From the NCBI RefSeq assembly GCF_006716065.1, contig NZ_VFOL01000001.1, positions 5,146,001 through 5,210,000 on the forward strand: DNA of 64,000 nt. Reading direction: 5' to 3'. The notes below the pieces were generated by a model. That model was given only the letters and a program-made list of their open reading frames with translations. It was not told where the DNA came from and searched no databases. The first letter of the stretch is position 1, and each line of letters opens with the position of its first letter. Positions 1 to 8,215 of the stretch are shown here, piece by piece. The stretch comes from Salinispora arenicola (GTDB lineage Bacteria > Actinomycetota > Actinomycetes > Mycobacteriales > Micromonosporaceae). A program made the position numbers and the translations under genes.

Positions 1-557
1 CGGTGATGGCCGGTACACAGTCGATCAGCGGCAACCTCGGGCTGATCCGTGCCCTGCACTTCCCCCGGGCGAGCCTGCCGCTGGCCGCCACCCTCACCCA
101 GTTCCAACAGCTGATGGCCTCGATGATCGTTTTGATGGCCATCGTGCTGGTCACCGGCGAACCACTCACGGTGGAGTGGCTGCTGCTTCCGCCGGCCCTG
201 CTACTCCAAGCGGTGTTCAACGCCGGCGTGGTGATGACGGTCGCCCGAATGGGCGCCAAGGCCAGCGACCTGAAGCAGGTCATGCCATTCGTCCTGCGGA
301 CCTGGATGTACGGCTCTGGAGTGCTCTACAACGTCGAGCTATTCGAACGATTGCCCGGTTGGGTCACCGCCCTGGTCCAGTACAACCCTTTGCTGGTCTA
401 CATCGAGCTGGCCCGGTACGCGTTGCTGGAGCAGGCCCCACTGCTCAACGATTCGCTGCTGCAACTCTGGCTGGTCGCCGCCGGCTGGGCTGTGGTGGCG
501 GGCATCGGGGGGTTCATCTACTTCTGGCGCGGCGAACAGGAATACGGCCGTGGTTGA
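1..557 (+). CDS. ABC-2 type polysaccharide exporter permease (Wzm/TagG-like), 5' partial
   Basis: Membrane subunit of an ABC exporter that moves lipid-linked or cell-wall polysaccharide across the cytoplasmic membrane. The gene enters from the left edge, so only about the last 184 residues are seen. They hold four to five hydrophobic segments (for example residues 38-50 MIVLMAIVLVTGE and 156-174 near the end) and a short polar cytoplasmic tail, as in ABC-2 permeases of the TagG/Wzm type. The stop codon lies inside the start of the ATPase gene that follows, which indicates translational coupling. Position next to a glycosyltransferase and pseudaminic acid genes suggests it exports the glycan made by this locus. 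Family call is good; the substrate is an inference. Confidence 0.85.
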   Translation, partial: VMAGTQSISGNLGLIRALHFPRASLPLAATLTQFQQLMASMIVLMAIVLVTGEPLTVEWLLLPPALLLQAVFNAGVVMTVARMGAKASDLKQVMPFVLRTWMYGSGVLYNVELFERLPGWVTALVQYNPLLVYIELARYALLEQAPLLNDSLLQLWLVAAGWAVVAGIGGFIYFWRGEQEYGRG

Positions 558-1368
558 ACAGTTCGCAGGGTCCGACGAGGCCACCATGGCACTGCCCACC
601 ATCACGCCGCGAACCCCCACGGTGGTCGTGGACGAGGCACACATCGTCTACCGGGTGCACATGGGGGCCGCCGCCGCAGGCAGCGCGGCCGCCTCGCTGC
701 GCCGGTTGATCAAGCGCACCTCCGCTCCCAACGTACGGGAGGTCCACGCGGTCAAGGGGATCACCTTCACCGCGTATCGAGGTGAGGCGATCGGGCTGAT
801 CGGCAGTAACGGCTCGGGCAAGTCAACCCTGTTACGGGCGATCGCCGGCCTGCTCCCGGTCGACCGGGGCGCGATCTACGCCCAAGGGCAGCCATCCTTG
901 CTCGGCGTTAACGCCGCCCTCCTCAACGACCTCTCCGGAGAGCGAAACGTCACCCTCGGCTGTCTGGCCATGGGCATGCGACCGGACGAGGTCGCCCGAC
1001 TCACCCCGGAAATCATCGAGTTCTCCGGCATCAACCAGCGCGGCGACTTCGCCTCACTTCCGATGCGTACCTACTCCTCCGGTATGGCGGCCCGGCTACG
1101 CTTCGCGATCGCCGCCGCGAAGAAGCACGAGGTGCTTCTCATCGACGAGGCACTGGCCACCGGCGACAAGGGCTTCCGTAAACGCAGCGAACAACGGGTC
1201 CGGGAGCTACGGGAGAGCGCCGGCACCGTGTTCCTGGTCAGCCACCAACTCTCCTCCATCCGTGACACCTGTGAACGGACGATCTGGCTGGAGTCGGGCG
1301 AACTACGTATGGACGGCCCCACTGACGAGGTCATCCGGGCCTACGAGAGCTTTTCCAACGGCAAATAG
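550..1368 (+). CDS. ABC transporter ATP-binding protein, polysaccharide export (Wzt/TagH-like)
   Basis: ATPase partner of the preceding permease. A 272-residue protein with Walker A GSNGSGKST at 85-93, the ABC signature as SSGMA at 176-180, Walker B VLLIDE at 195-200 and the H-loop SHQ at 231-233. The long N-terminal extension before the Walker A (about 70 residues, with REVHAVKGITF) is usual in the TagH/Wzt group; there is no C-terminal carbohydrate-binding domain, so it resembles TagH more than the long Wzt forms. The GTG start overlaps the permease stop by 8 nt; an ATG at 586 is an alternative start. Followed by a strong hairpin at 1485-1529, so the two-gene unit ends here. Confidence 0.88.
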   Translation: MVEQFAGSDEATMALPTITPRTPTVVVDEAHIVYRVHMGAAAAGSAAASLRRLIKRTSAPNVREVHAVKGITFTAYRGEAIGLIGSNGSGKSTLLRAIAGLLPVDRGAIYAQGQPSLLGVNAALLNDLSGERNVTLGCLAMGMRPDEVARLTPEIIEFSGINQRGDFASLPMRTYSSGMAARLRFAIAAAKKHEVLLIDEALATGDKGFRKRSEQRVRELRESAGTVFLVSHQLSSIRDTCERTIWLESGELRMDGPTDEVIRAYESFSNGK

Positions 1369-1484
1369 CGTCGGGACAGCGCCGACAGCGGCACCGACGG
1401 TCGATTGATGCCGTCATCCGTGGGACCCGTGCCAGGAGCGCCACGGCCGACAATCCCGCTCCGCCGAGGTGGCCGCCGCCCACG

Positions 1485-1529
1485 CGGGTGACGGGCACTG
1501 GACCCAGAAGGTCCAGTGCCCGTCACCCG
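1485..1529. terminator. Bidirectional rho-independent-like hairpin
   Basis: Perfect 20-bp inverted repeat (arms 1485-1504 and 1510-1529) with a 5-nt loop CAGAA. It sits between two convergent genes, the Wzt-like ATPase and the C39 peptidase, so it can end transcription from both sides. There is no T-tract, as is common in high-GC actinomycetes. Confidence 0.85.
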
Positions 1530-1536
1530 AGGTTGG

Positions 1537-2346
1537 TCAGGCCGAGTAGCCGCGGGTGGCGGCCCAGTTCGCCAGCGCGATCGTAGTCATCCAGTACGAC
1601 GCGACCGCCGGATTTGCCGAATCGGCGACCTGCACGAGTCGGCCATCGTCGTCGTACCCGACCACGGCGACGTAGTGCCCGCCGGGGAAGGAGTGCCAAC
1701 CACCTCCGGTGTCGGTGGCTGACCCGGCCACGTTGACCACCACGCTCCGGCCGTCGGTGATGGCTCCGACGACGTCAGCCTGCAACTGGTCCATCTGAGC
1801 CGGAGTGGCAGCGCCGGCCCGGATCATTCGGGTCTGGTACGGGGAACCCTCAACGACGGCGTTGAGCACTCGCGTGGTGTCCTCGGCCGAGTCGGTGCCG
1901 AACTGGTCGGTACCGAGCGGCCCGGCGAGTTCGTCCTGCGTCCGCTCGATGCCAGCCGCGCTGAGGGCGTTGCGGACGGCGGCCGGACCGCAGTAGTAGA
2001 AGTTGATCTGCGCCTGGTAGTCGTACGGCAGGACCTTGGAGGTCGGCGCCTCCGGCTTCAGATCCGGGTCCGACGCGGCCTGGGTGACGGGGGCACTCGA
2101 CGGAGCGGCGCTGGTGGGGGTGCTGCTGGGGGCGCTGGCGGTGGCCTCGCCGCGCAGGGTGGCGGTGTAACCGCTCACCTCGGCTACCGGGGCGGCGGGT
2201 GGCGCCGGGGTGGGAGCCTCGTCGGTGCCGGCGGCCAGGGCGCCGGCACCGATCGCCAGCGCGAACGCCGCAGCCGACGCGGCGGCCACCTGGTACGGAC
2301 GCTCGGAGGCGAGACGGCGGAACTGTCGCTTGAGGTGATGCTTCAC
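1537..2346 (-). CDS. Exported C39-family (papain-like fold) cysteine peptidase under c-di-AMP riboswitch control
   Basis: Predicted exported or membrane-anchored cysteine peptidase, 269 residues. A basic N-terminus is followed by one hydrophobic stretch (about 20-40) and a Pro/Ala/Ser/Thr-rich linker (about 41-105). The catalytic part shows YDYQAQINFYYCGPAA with Cys119, GGHYVAVVGYD with His224, and VADSAN with Asp242, matching a C39-like Cys-His-Asp arrangement. The start chosen is GTG at 2346, preceded by GGAGG 7 nt upstream; a longer reading frame to 2544 runs into the riboswitch leader and has no hydrophobic signal at its start. The long leader carries a ydaO-type aptamer, a class that in actinobacteria often controls cell-wall hydrolases, so a role in wall or surface protein turnover is inferred. 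Confidence 0.82.
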   Translation of the reverse strand: MKHHLKRQFRRLASERPYQVAAASAAAFALAIGAGALAAGTDEAPTPAPPAAPVAEVSGYTATLRGEATASAPSSTPTSAAPSSAPVTQAASDPDLKPEAPTSKVLPYDYQAQINFYYCGPAAVRNALSAAGIERTQDELAGPLGTDQFGTDSAEDTTRVLNAVVEGSPYQTRMIRAGAATPAQMDQLQADVVGAITDGRSVVVNVAGSATDTGGGWHSFPGGHYVAVVGYDDDGRLVQVADSANPAVASYWMTTIALANWAATRGYSA

Positions 2347-2580
2347 GGGGTCCTCCACAGGCTGTCGGGGGCGGTGGCGCACCCTGCCGGTCGGCGGGGC
2401 AGCAAGAGGCGAGCCGCGCGGAGCGGAATCCGCTGACGGGTGGCCACGACGAAACGCGCCCAGCCGAGCCGGGCGTCGGGTGGTTGGCTCAGCTTCCGGC
2501 GGCAGGCCCGGCAGGCGCGGGCACTGCGGCGCCGTGGAGGCCATGGAACGCCCGGAGGGCGGATTCGTGCTGCACGAGAA

Positions 2581-2720
2581 CGGAACTCCTTCCGATGCCG
2601 CCGACCGGGTTAGCTGACGGATTCGGGCGGGAAGTACGCCCTACCGCGGTACTCGCGGATTCACCCCAAGAGTGCAATGGGTCCCCGGTTCACCTATTGG
2701 CGATTGAGCGGGTCGGCACG
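2581..2720 (-). promoter_or_regulatory. c-di-AMP riboswitch (ydaO-yuaA class)
   Basis: Read on the minus strand the region contains, in order, three segments typical of the ydaO-yuaA aptamer: GGTGAACCGGGGACCCA (2694-2678), GGGGTGAATCC (2667-2657) and CCGTCAGCTAACCCGG (2620-2605), followed by GGCGG and GGAAGGAG. These match the conserved cores recalled for this class (GGGGGAACC, GGGGUGAAUC, CCGUCAGCUAACC). It lies about 235 nt upstream of the C39 peptidase start on the same strand, so it should act in cis on that gene. The expression platform in 2347-2580 was not resolved by eye. The 3' core is the strongest evidence. Confidence 0.85.
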
Positions 2721-3195
2721 GCGTCGCCTTTTGCGATCGGATACCGCGCCGGACGCGCCGACACTACTGGTCATCCCTAACGCCGCCAACCGCTCCGACC
2801 TGCGTAAACATGGATCATGACATTAATTTTTCGGACAGTTTCCGCCGGCTTGAATCAATGGGACGGCAGGCGATAACAGCACGCCTGATCGCGAACAGGG
2901 GCAGCTCACCGAGAATTACCGCAGATCCGCCGGGACAATCAACCGTCCTGCGACGATTGGTCGATTCAATAACTTCGTGACCGACATCACACAACCGACC
3001 GCGCACGGCTGAAACCACCATCAGGACCGGGCCTCAGCCAGGCAGTTCGTCCCGGCCAGAGCGTGAAGACGAGCCGCGACACAGCATCGGCCACGGCCCA
3101 GGGCGTCTTGACAGGCAGTCGGGCCCACGCCTCCAACAGCGGGTGATTCCCATCAACTCACCTCCTGGGGCCTCAGCGCTGCTATTCACACCCCC
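2721..3195. other. Non-coding intergenic stretch between divergent genes
   Basis: About 475 bases with lower GC than the flanking genes (for example around 2815-2835) and no convincing reading frame on either strand. It must hold the promoter of the riboswitch-controlled peptidase on the left. I see no strong inverted repeat in it. Confidence 0.5.
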
Positions 3196-3201
3196 TATCA
3201 T
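3196..3201 (+). promoter_or_regulatory. -10 element TATCAT for a leaderless transcript
   Basis: TATCAT ends 6 nt before the GTG start at 3208, the usual spacing from an actinobacterial -10 hexamer to +1. No Shine-Dalgarno precedes the GTG, so the glycosyltransferase is probably translated from a leaderless mRNA. Confidence 0.6.
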
Positions 3202-3207
3202 GTCCGG

Positions 3208-4311
3208 GTGGTCACCAACACACGACAACCACTGCTGAGCGTGGTCGTCCCCGTATATGGCGTGGAGGCGCAGCTGCACCAGTGCCTCGACTCGATCCTC
3301 GACGGTCTGGACGACACCGATGCCGCCGACGTGGAAGTAGTAGCGGTCGACGACGCCTCACCCGACCGGTGCGGCGAGTTACTGCAGGCCTACGCCACCA
3401 GACGGCCGGCGCTACGCACCGTAACGCTGACGCGGAACGTGGGGCTCGGTCTGGCCCGGAATGCCGGGCTGGACGCGGTGACCGGCGAGTACGTCTGGTT
3501 CGTGGACAGCGACGACTGGTTGCCGACGGGCTCCGTGACGGCGGTGTTGGGGCGGCTACGCGCGGATCGGCCGGACGTGCTGCTACTGGATCATCTCCGG
3601 GTGCACCACGATGGCCGGGAAGAGATGGACGCCAGCAGCCCCCTGCTACGCGGGGTGAATGGCTGTGTGCGACTGACCGAGCGCCCCGCGTTACTCCGGG
3701 TCCAGCACACCGCCTGGAACAAGGTGGTCCGCCGGGCCTTCTTGACCGATCTGGGCGTCCGCTTCTACCCCGGTTGGTACGAGGACATCCCGTTCAGCCA
3801 CCCGCTGCTCATCGCCGCAGAGCGGATCGCGGTGCTCGACCGGATCTGCTACTACTACCGTCAGGGTCGCCCCGGCGCGATCACCGCCACCCCCAGTGAC
3901 CGGCACTTCGACGCGTTCGACCAATACGACCGGCTCTTTGACTGGTTGTCCAACGCTCGCCCCCAGGAGACCAAGCTGCGCGCCGACATGTTCGAACGGA
4001 TGATCAGCCATCTGATCGTGGTGGTGGGCAACAACCACCGGATGCCGGCGAAGCTACGCCGCTCCTTCTTCCACCGGGTGTCCGCACAGTATCGGCGTTA
4101 TCGGCCGGCCGACGGCTACCCCCGCCCTGGTGGGGTAGGTGGTCTGAAACATCGCCTCATCGCGTCGAACAGCTACCTGGCGTACAGCGCGCTTCGCCTC
4201 GCTCACCGGTTCCTTGATCGACGACCACCGGGGCACGACCCGGTCCTGTCCACCGGCCCGGTGGCGGCATCCTCCGAGCAGCAGCCCCACACGCTGGCAG
4301 CACGGCGATGA
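3208..4311 (+). CDS. Glycosyltransferase family 2
   Basis: Inverting GT-A glycosyltransferase of 367 residues, first gene of the forward pse operon. The N-terminal domain starts LSVVVPVYGVEAQLHQCLDS (10-29) with the nucleotide-binding EVVAVDDASPD (43-53) and the metal-binding DSDDW motif at 100-104. The C-terminal 150 residues, with aromatic pairs such as CYYYRQGRPGA and AQYRRYR, are as in GT2 enzymes that add sugars to teichoic-acid-like or surface polymers. It overlaps the next gene by 4 nt (ATGA). In context it probably transfers a sugar of the glycan exported by the upstream ABC pair; the donor is unknown. GTG start with a leaderless -10 at 3196-3201. Confidence 0.85.
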   Translation: MVTNTRQPLLSVVVPVYGVEAQLHQCLDSILDGLDDTDAADVEVVAVDDASPDRCGELLQAYATRRPALRTVTLTRNVGLGLARNAGLDAVTGEYVWFVDSDDWLPTGSVTAVLGRLRADRPDVLLLDHLRVHHDGREEMDASSPLLRGVNGCVRLTERPALLRVQHTAWNKVVRRAFLTDLGVRFYPGWYEDIPFSHPLLIAAERIAVLDRICYYYRQGRPGAITATPSDRHFDAFDQYDRLFDWLSNARPQETKLRADMFERMISHLIVVVGNNHRMPAKLRRSFFHRVSAQYRRYRPADGYPRPGGVGGLKHRLIASNSYLAYSALRLAHRFLDRRPPGHDPVLSTGPVAASSEQQPHTLAARR

Positions 4312-4811
4312 CCGGGAAACTGCGGCCGGCTGACACCGAAGACCTCGACCTGATACGGCGCTGGCGCAACCACCCCCAGGTACGCGGCATCAGCCTGACC
4401 CAGCACGAGATCGGCCCAGAGGAGCACCTGGCCTGGTGGTCGGCAGTGCGGGAGGAACCCGACCGCCGGGTACTCATCTACCTACACGGCGGACAACCGG
4501 CCGGAGTCGTGACATTCGCCGGCGTGACGTCCCCGGACAAGGACCTGACCTGGGGGTTCTACCTGGATATCGATGGCCTCGAGAAGCGTGGTGAGCTGTT
4601 ACCCGCCTGGATGGGGCTACAGCGTGCGGCGATCGAACACGCCTTCGAATCGCTCACGGCCCGGACCCTCGGTGGGGAGACCCTGGCCGACAACCGACAA
4701 GTACTGGCGCTGCACCGGCGCTTCGGGTTCCAGGTCGTCCGGCGCTATGAACGGGACATCGATGGTCAACCACACCAGGTGGTGTGGACAGAGCTGAGTA
4801 GGAGAGCATGA
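4308..4811 (+). CDS. pseH: PseH-like UDP-4-amino-4,6-dideoxy-N-acetyl-altrosamine N-acetyltransferase (GNAT)
   Basis: GNAT acetyltransferase of 167 residues expected to transfer acetyl from acetyl-CoA to the 4-amino group of the sugar made by PseC. The N-terminus reads LRPADTEDLDLIRRWRNHPQVR, the RxWRN signature typical of PseH/RimJ-like enzymes, and the C-terminal half has ETLADNRQVLALHRRFGFQVV, the usual acetyl-CoA-binding helix and LHxRFGF segment. Stop/start overlaps of 4 nt with both neighbours place it in one operon with the GT2 and pseI. The PseH call rests on the neighbourhood as well as the motif; a general RimJ-type function is the alternative. Confidence 0.82.
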   Translation: MTGKLRPADTEDLDLIRRWRNHPQVRGISLTQHEIGPEEHLAWWSAVREEPDRRVLIYLHGGQPAGVVTFAGVTSPDKDLTWGFYLDIDGLEKRGELLPAWMGLQRAAIEHAFESLTARTLGGETLADNRQVLALHRRFGFQVVRRYERDIDGQPHQVVWTELSRRA

Positions 4812-5860
4812 GCAGCACAGTAAAGATCGGGCCACACCTGGTGGGCCCCGGCGAGCCCCCGCTCGTGGTCGCCGAGGTTTCCGGTAACCACAACGGCAGC
4901 CTTGACCGGGCGCTAGAGATCGTGGACGCCGTGGCGGCGAGCGGCGCGCAAGCACTCAAGCTGCAGACCTACACGCCGGACACCATCACCATCGACCACG
5001 ACGGCCCGGCCTTTCGCATCTCTGACGGGCATGACCTGTGGGGCGGCGAGAATCTCTACCAGCTCTTCCAGCGGGCGCACACGCCGTACGAGTGGCATGG
5101 ACCCATCTTCGAGCGGGCCCGCCGGCACGGACTGACCGTCTTCTCCTCGCCGTTCGACCACACCGCAGTGGAACTGCTGGAGGAGCTGAACGCTCCGGCC
5201 TACAAGATCGCCTCGTCGGAACTGGTGGACCTGCCGTTGATCCGGCTGGTGGCGAGCACCGGCAAGCCGCTGGTCATCTCCACCGGAATGGCCACGATGG
5301 CAGAGATCGACGCCGCGGTCCGAGCGGCCCGCGAGGGTGGAGCCGACGGCGTGGTGCTCCTCACCTGCACCGCCTCCTACCCGGCACCACCGCAGGACAG
5401 TAACCTGCGCCGTGTGCCGGTGCTGGCCGACGCCTTCGGCTTGCCGGTCGGCCTGTCCGACCACACACCGGGCATCGGCGTGCCGGTGGCCTCGGTGGCG
5501 TTGGGCGCCTGCCTGGTCGAGAAGCACGTCACGCTGGCCCGGGCCGATGGGGGCGTGGACTCGGACTTTTCCCTGGAACCGGCCGAGTTGGCCGCACTGC
5601 GGGTGGAAACCGAGCGAGCTTGGGCGGCGCTGGGCAGCGCTGTGGTCGGCCCCACCCCCACGGAACGTGAAGGCCTGCGCTTCCGTCGTTCCCTGCACGT
5701 GGTCGCGGATGTGCGGGCCGGGGAGCCGGTGACCCGCGCGAACGTCCGATCCATCCGACCGGCCGGGGGCCTGCACCCGGACGAGTTGGACCGGGTGCTC
5801 GGACGTACCTTCGCCCGGGACGTTCGGCGTGGCACTCCGCTGAGCTGGGAGCAGATCTAA
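4808..5860 (+). CDS. pseI: Pseudaminic acid synthase
   Basis: NeuB-family synthase, 350 residues, that condenses phosphoenolpyruvate with 2,4-diacetamido-2,4,6-trideoxy-L-altrose to give pseudaminic acid in the cytoplasm. The N-terminal TIM-barrel shows VAEVSGNHNGSLDRALEIVD, ALKLQTYTPDT, SSPFDHTAVELLEEL, YKIASSELVDLPLI, STGMATMAEI and GLSDHTPGIGV. The C-terminal 70 residues form an antifreeze-like SAF domain (RRSLHVVADVRAGEPVT to TPLSWEQI). The spacing GxxxNG and the YTPDTIT segment favour PseI over NeuB/LegI. It ends the short forward operon and is followed by a bidirectional terminator. Confidence 0.93.
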   Translation: MSSTVKIGPHLVGPGEPPLVVAEVSGNHNGSLDRALEIVDAVAASGAQALKLQTYTPDTITIDHDGPAFRISDGHDLWGGENLYQLFQRAHTPYEWHGPIFERARRHGLTVFSSPFDHTAVELLEELNAPAYKIASSELVDLPLIRLVASTGKPLVISTGMATMAEIDAAVRAAREGGADGVVLLTCTASYPAPPQDSNLRRVPVLADAFGLPVGLSDHTPGIGVPVASVALGACLVEKHVTLARADGGVDSDFSLEPAELAALRVETERAWAALGSAVVGPTPTEREGLRFRRSLHVVADVRAGEPVTRANVRSIRPAGGLHPDELDRVLGRTFARDVRRGTPLSWEQI

Positions 5861-5870
5861 CCGGAATCGA

Positions 5871-5905
5871 ACGGGGCCCGAGGTGATGATCGCCTCGGGC
5901 CCCGT
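5871..5905. terminator. Bidirectional terminator hairpin
   Basis: Perfect 13-bp arms (5871-5883 and 5893-5905) around a 9-nt loop, followed by TTTCGG on the plus strand. It lies between the convergent pseI and LuxC-like genes. Confidence 0.85.
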
Positions 5906-5945
5906 TTCGGTCCGCTGGCTGTATTCGCCCGGACCACAGCCGTCC

Positions 5946-7169
5946 TCAGTCGTTGACTGTGACCAGCCGAACGAACTCCCGTAGCAGGTCGTGGCCATCC
6001 CACACCGGCGCGAAGGTCAACGCAGCGCCGAACGGCACAATCCGGTCGACTCCGCGTCCCCCCAGACGGCTGGCCAGCGCCATCAACTCGTCCCGGTCGA
6101 AACCGAAGTGGGTGAGGGTCTGATCGCGGCGGCGCACAAACGGCACCAGTTCCGCCAGGTCGGGCACGGTGACGAACGGGAACGTGCCGGCGCCGAGCCA
6201 GTGCCGCGGGGTGGCCGAAACCTCGGCCAACTCCAGCGTAGCCAGCGCATTACGGTGGAACACCATCCGCTGTACCCCCCCGTCGGCGGCCAGCCCGTAC
6301 GCACCGACCCGCTTCTCCACGGCCATCGCCGCGTCCACGTCCCAGCCGCGCTCCCTGACTACGTCATCGAGCAGAGCGACGAATTCAGCACGGACCTCCT
6401 CGGCCGGTTCCGCGGCGCCGACCAGGAAGATCGTACGTGGGGAGGAACAGGCCGCCTGATCGAACCAGTACGCGTCGTTGGCGAACGCGTTGGCCGCATC
6501 CCTCCGCCGCTGCGGTGACGCCGCCACCCAGCCGGTCACCGACAGCATGGCGAAGGACGACCTGTCCGGGAAGGTGAGGTCCCGGGCTGCTGGCGCGAGC
6601 GGATGCCGTCGGAGATTCTCCACCGCCCGGTCCCCGCCCCAGAGGACGCGCAGGTCGCTGGTGGCGCTCAGCTGGGCGGTCACCGCCTCGTCATGTCCGT
6701 AGGTGACCATGAGCTGGGTGCGGGCCACCACCGGGTCGGCCTCGGCAAGGCTGGCGTTGAGCACCTCGAGTACGGCGTCGGCGGCCTCGGCGGAACGCGG
6801 CGACACCCGGACCACGTTGGTGTTGCCCGCCAGCGCGGATAGCGCCCACGAGTAGACGAAGATCGTATCCACGTTTGCCGGTGGGACGTGAAACACCCGT
6901 CCCCGGGGGAACACGAGCGTGTCCGACCCGAGCGTGCCGTGCAGCCGTTCGAGCGCGCCCAGTAGTTCCCGGCGACGGAGGAAGAAGCCGAGTGAGCCCA
7001 GTTCTGGGTGTCGCCGAGCCAGCGCCGGGGTGAGTAGCCGTTTGGCGACCGTGGTCAGGAAGTCCACCATCCGCGGATCTCCTACGGCCAGTGGCTCCGC
7101 CCCGTCCGGAGCCAGCAGGTCCGCCACCGAGACGTCCCCGCCGGCGGGGAAACGCATCCGCAGGGTCAT
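5946..7169 (-). CDS. LuxC-like acyl-CoA/acyl-protein reductase
   Basis: Aldehyde-dehydrogenase-fold reductase of the LuxC family (PF05893 type), 407 residues. It shows an NAD(P)-binding-like segment VSPRSAEAADAVLEVL, LRVLWGGDRAVENLRRHPL, and a probable catalytic Cys241 in YWFDQAACSSPRTIFLVG. LuxC proteins reduce an activated acyl group handed over by a LuxE-type enzyme. It is the last gene of a five-gene reverse operon (ACP, SDR, AMP ligase, LuxE, LuxC); its ATG overlaps the LuxE stop by 4 nt. There are no luxAB genes, so light production is not implied. LuxC/LuxE/ACP sets occur in some flagellin and nonulosonic-acid glycosylation islands, which fits the surrounding pse genes. Confidence 0.85.
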   Translation of the reverse strand: MTLRMRFPAGGDVSVADLLAPDGAEPLAVGDPRMVDFLTTVAKRLLTPALARRHPELGSLGFFLRRRELLGALERLHGTLGSDTLVFPRGRVFHVPPANVDTIFVYSWALSALAGNTNVVRVSPRSAEAADAVLEVLNASLAEADPVVARTQLMVTYGHDEAVTAQLSATSDLRVLWGGDRAVENLRRHPLAPAARDLTFPDRSSFAMLSVTGWVAASPQRRRDAANAFANDAYWFDQAACSSPRTIFLVGAAEPAEEVRAEFVALLDDVVRERGWDVDAAMAVEKRVGAYGLAADGGVQRMVFHRNALATLELAEVSATPRHWLGAGTFPFVTVPDLAELVPFVRRRDQTLTHFGFDRDELMALASRLGGRGVDRIVPFGAALTFAPVWDGHDLLREFVRLVTVND

Positions 7170-8215
7170 GGCGTACCTCCCTGAAAGGTGTCGCTGCAGC
7201 CACGCGCCTCAGCGCGGGGCAACCGGCCGAGCACGCTGAACCGCTTACCGGGCCAGTGCCCGTCATCGACCCCGTGCACCACGCCAAGGTCCTCGGTCAG
7301 CAGCACATGCCCGGGGTACGAAGTGGGCAGGGTGCTCAGCACCTCGATAACGCCCGGTGTGCCCACCGGCACCTCCTGCCAGGTCACCGGATCCCGGACG
7401 ATCACGTCGGCGAAGTCCGGGCAGTAGAGCGAGCCGCCCTCCGGTCCCTCCAGGAAGACGGTGCCGATCTGCTCGACCATTCCGTAGAAGTTGTGAATTC
7501 GGGTCAGACCGGTGTCCGCACCTAGGCGACGACGGAACTCAGTGTTGTCCACCGCCCGGTCGGCGAGCTTTTTCCAGCCGCCGGAGTGCACCAGGATCCC
7601 CTGGGAGAGGTCCAAGCCGTGTTCGCGAGCCACCTCATAGAGGTAACTCCAGACCATAAAGGTGAACCCGAAGATCAGGAAGGGCTCACGACCGTGCTGG
7701 TCCAGGAAGGCCCGCAGGGCCTCGACGTCCGGTCGGTCGTCGGCGTCGAGCAGCCAGCGGTGGTCCCGGCCGAAGTTCACCATGCCCAGGGCGCCCGCGC
7801 CCCGGGCCGAGTAGGAACGACGGTCGCCGACCACGCCGGGTCGATCCACCACCAGCATCGGCAGCCGACGCGGGCCGAGCACGGTCGCGAGGGTCCGGGC
7901 GAGCATCCGTGACTGGCTGGCCGCTGCCTCGCGATCCAGGTGGATCCGGCTCACCTCGCCGGTGGTTCCGCTGGAGGTGAGCACCCGAATCACCTGATCG
8001 TCGGGGACGCTCACCAGCTTCTTGGTCTTGAACAGCCGGACCGGCAGCCAGGGCAGCTCGGCCACGGTCGCCGCCTCGTCCCTGACGCCGAGTGCGTCCA
8101 TGATCCGCGCGTACGGCGGGCAGGACTGCCGGTGGTGCGACACCAAGGCGTTCAGTTCGTCACGTAGCCGCTTCTCCTTGTCAGGCTGGGGCAGCGTGAA
8201 CACGTCGGTCAGCAC
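7166..8215 (-). CDS. LuxE-like acyl-protein synthetase
   Basis: Adenylating enzyme of the LuxE/PaaK-related family (PF04443 type), 349 residues. The AMP-binding signature LTSSGTTGEVSR is at 79-90; LPWLPVRLFKTKKLVSV before it and YGMVEQIGTVFLE in the second half are typical of LuxE. LuxE enzymes activate a carboxylic acid as acyl-AMP and pass it to a protein thiol or the LuxC reductase. The GTG start overlaps the AMP-ligase stop by 7 nt, and the stop overlaps luxC, so the proteins are probably made together. Expected partner: LuxC-like product and the ACP of the same operon. Confidence 0.85.
   Translation of the reverse strand: MLTDVFTLPQPDKEKRLRDELNALVSHHRQSCPPYARIMDALGVRDEAATVAELPWLPVRLFKTKKLVSVPDDQVIRVLTSSGTTGEVSRIHLDREAAASQSRMLARTLATVLGPRRLPMLVVDRPGVVGDRRSYSARGAGALGMVNFGRDHRWLLDADDRPDVEALRAFLDQHGREPFLIFGFTFMVWSYLYEVAREHGLDLSQGILVHSGGWKKLADRAVDNTEFRRRLGADTGLTRIHNFYGMVEQIGTVFLEGPEGGSLYCPDFADVIVRDPVTWQEVPVGTPGVIEVLSTLPTSYPGHVLLTEDLGVVHGVDDGHWPGKRFSVLGRLPRAEARGCSDTFQGGTP

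Noticed and set aside
1537..2544. C39 peptidase starting at 2544
   Set aside because: The extension overlaps the riboswitch leader, has no signal-like N-terminus, and a GTG with GGAGG and a following hydrophobic segment is available at 2346.
5946..8215. A bioluminescence (lux) operon
   Set aside because: LuxC- and LuxE-like genes are present but no luxA, luxB or luxD; the neighbours are an ACP, an SDR and an AMP ligase within a glycan locus.
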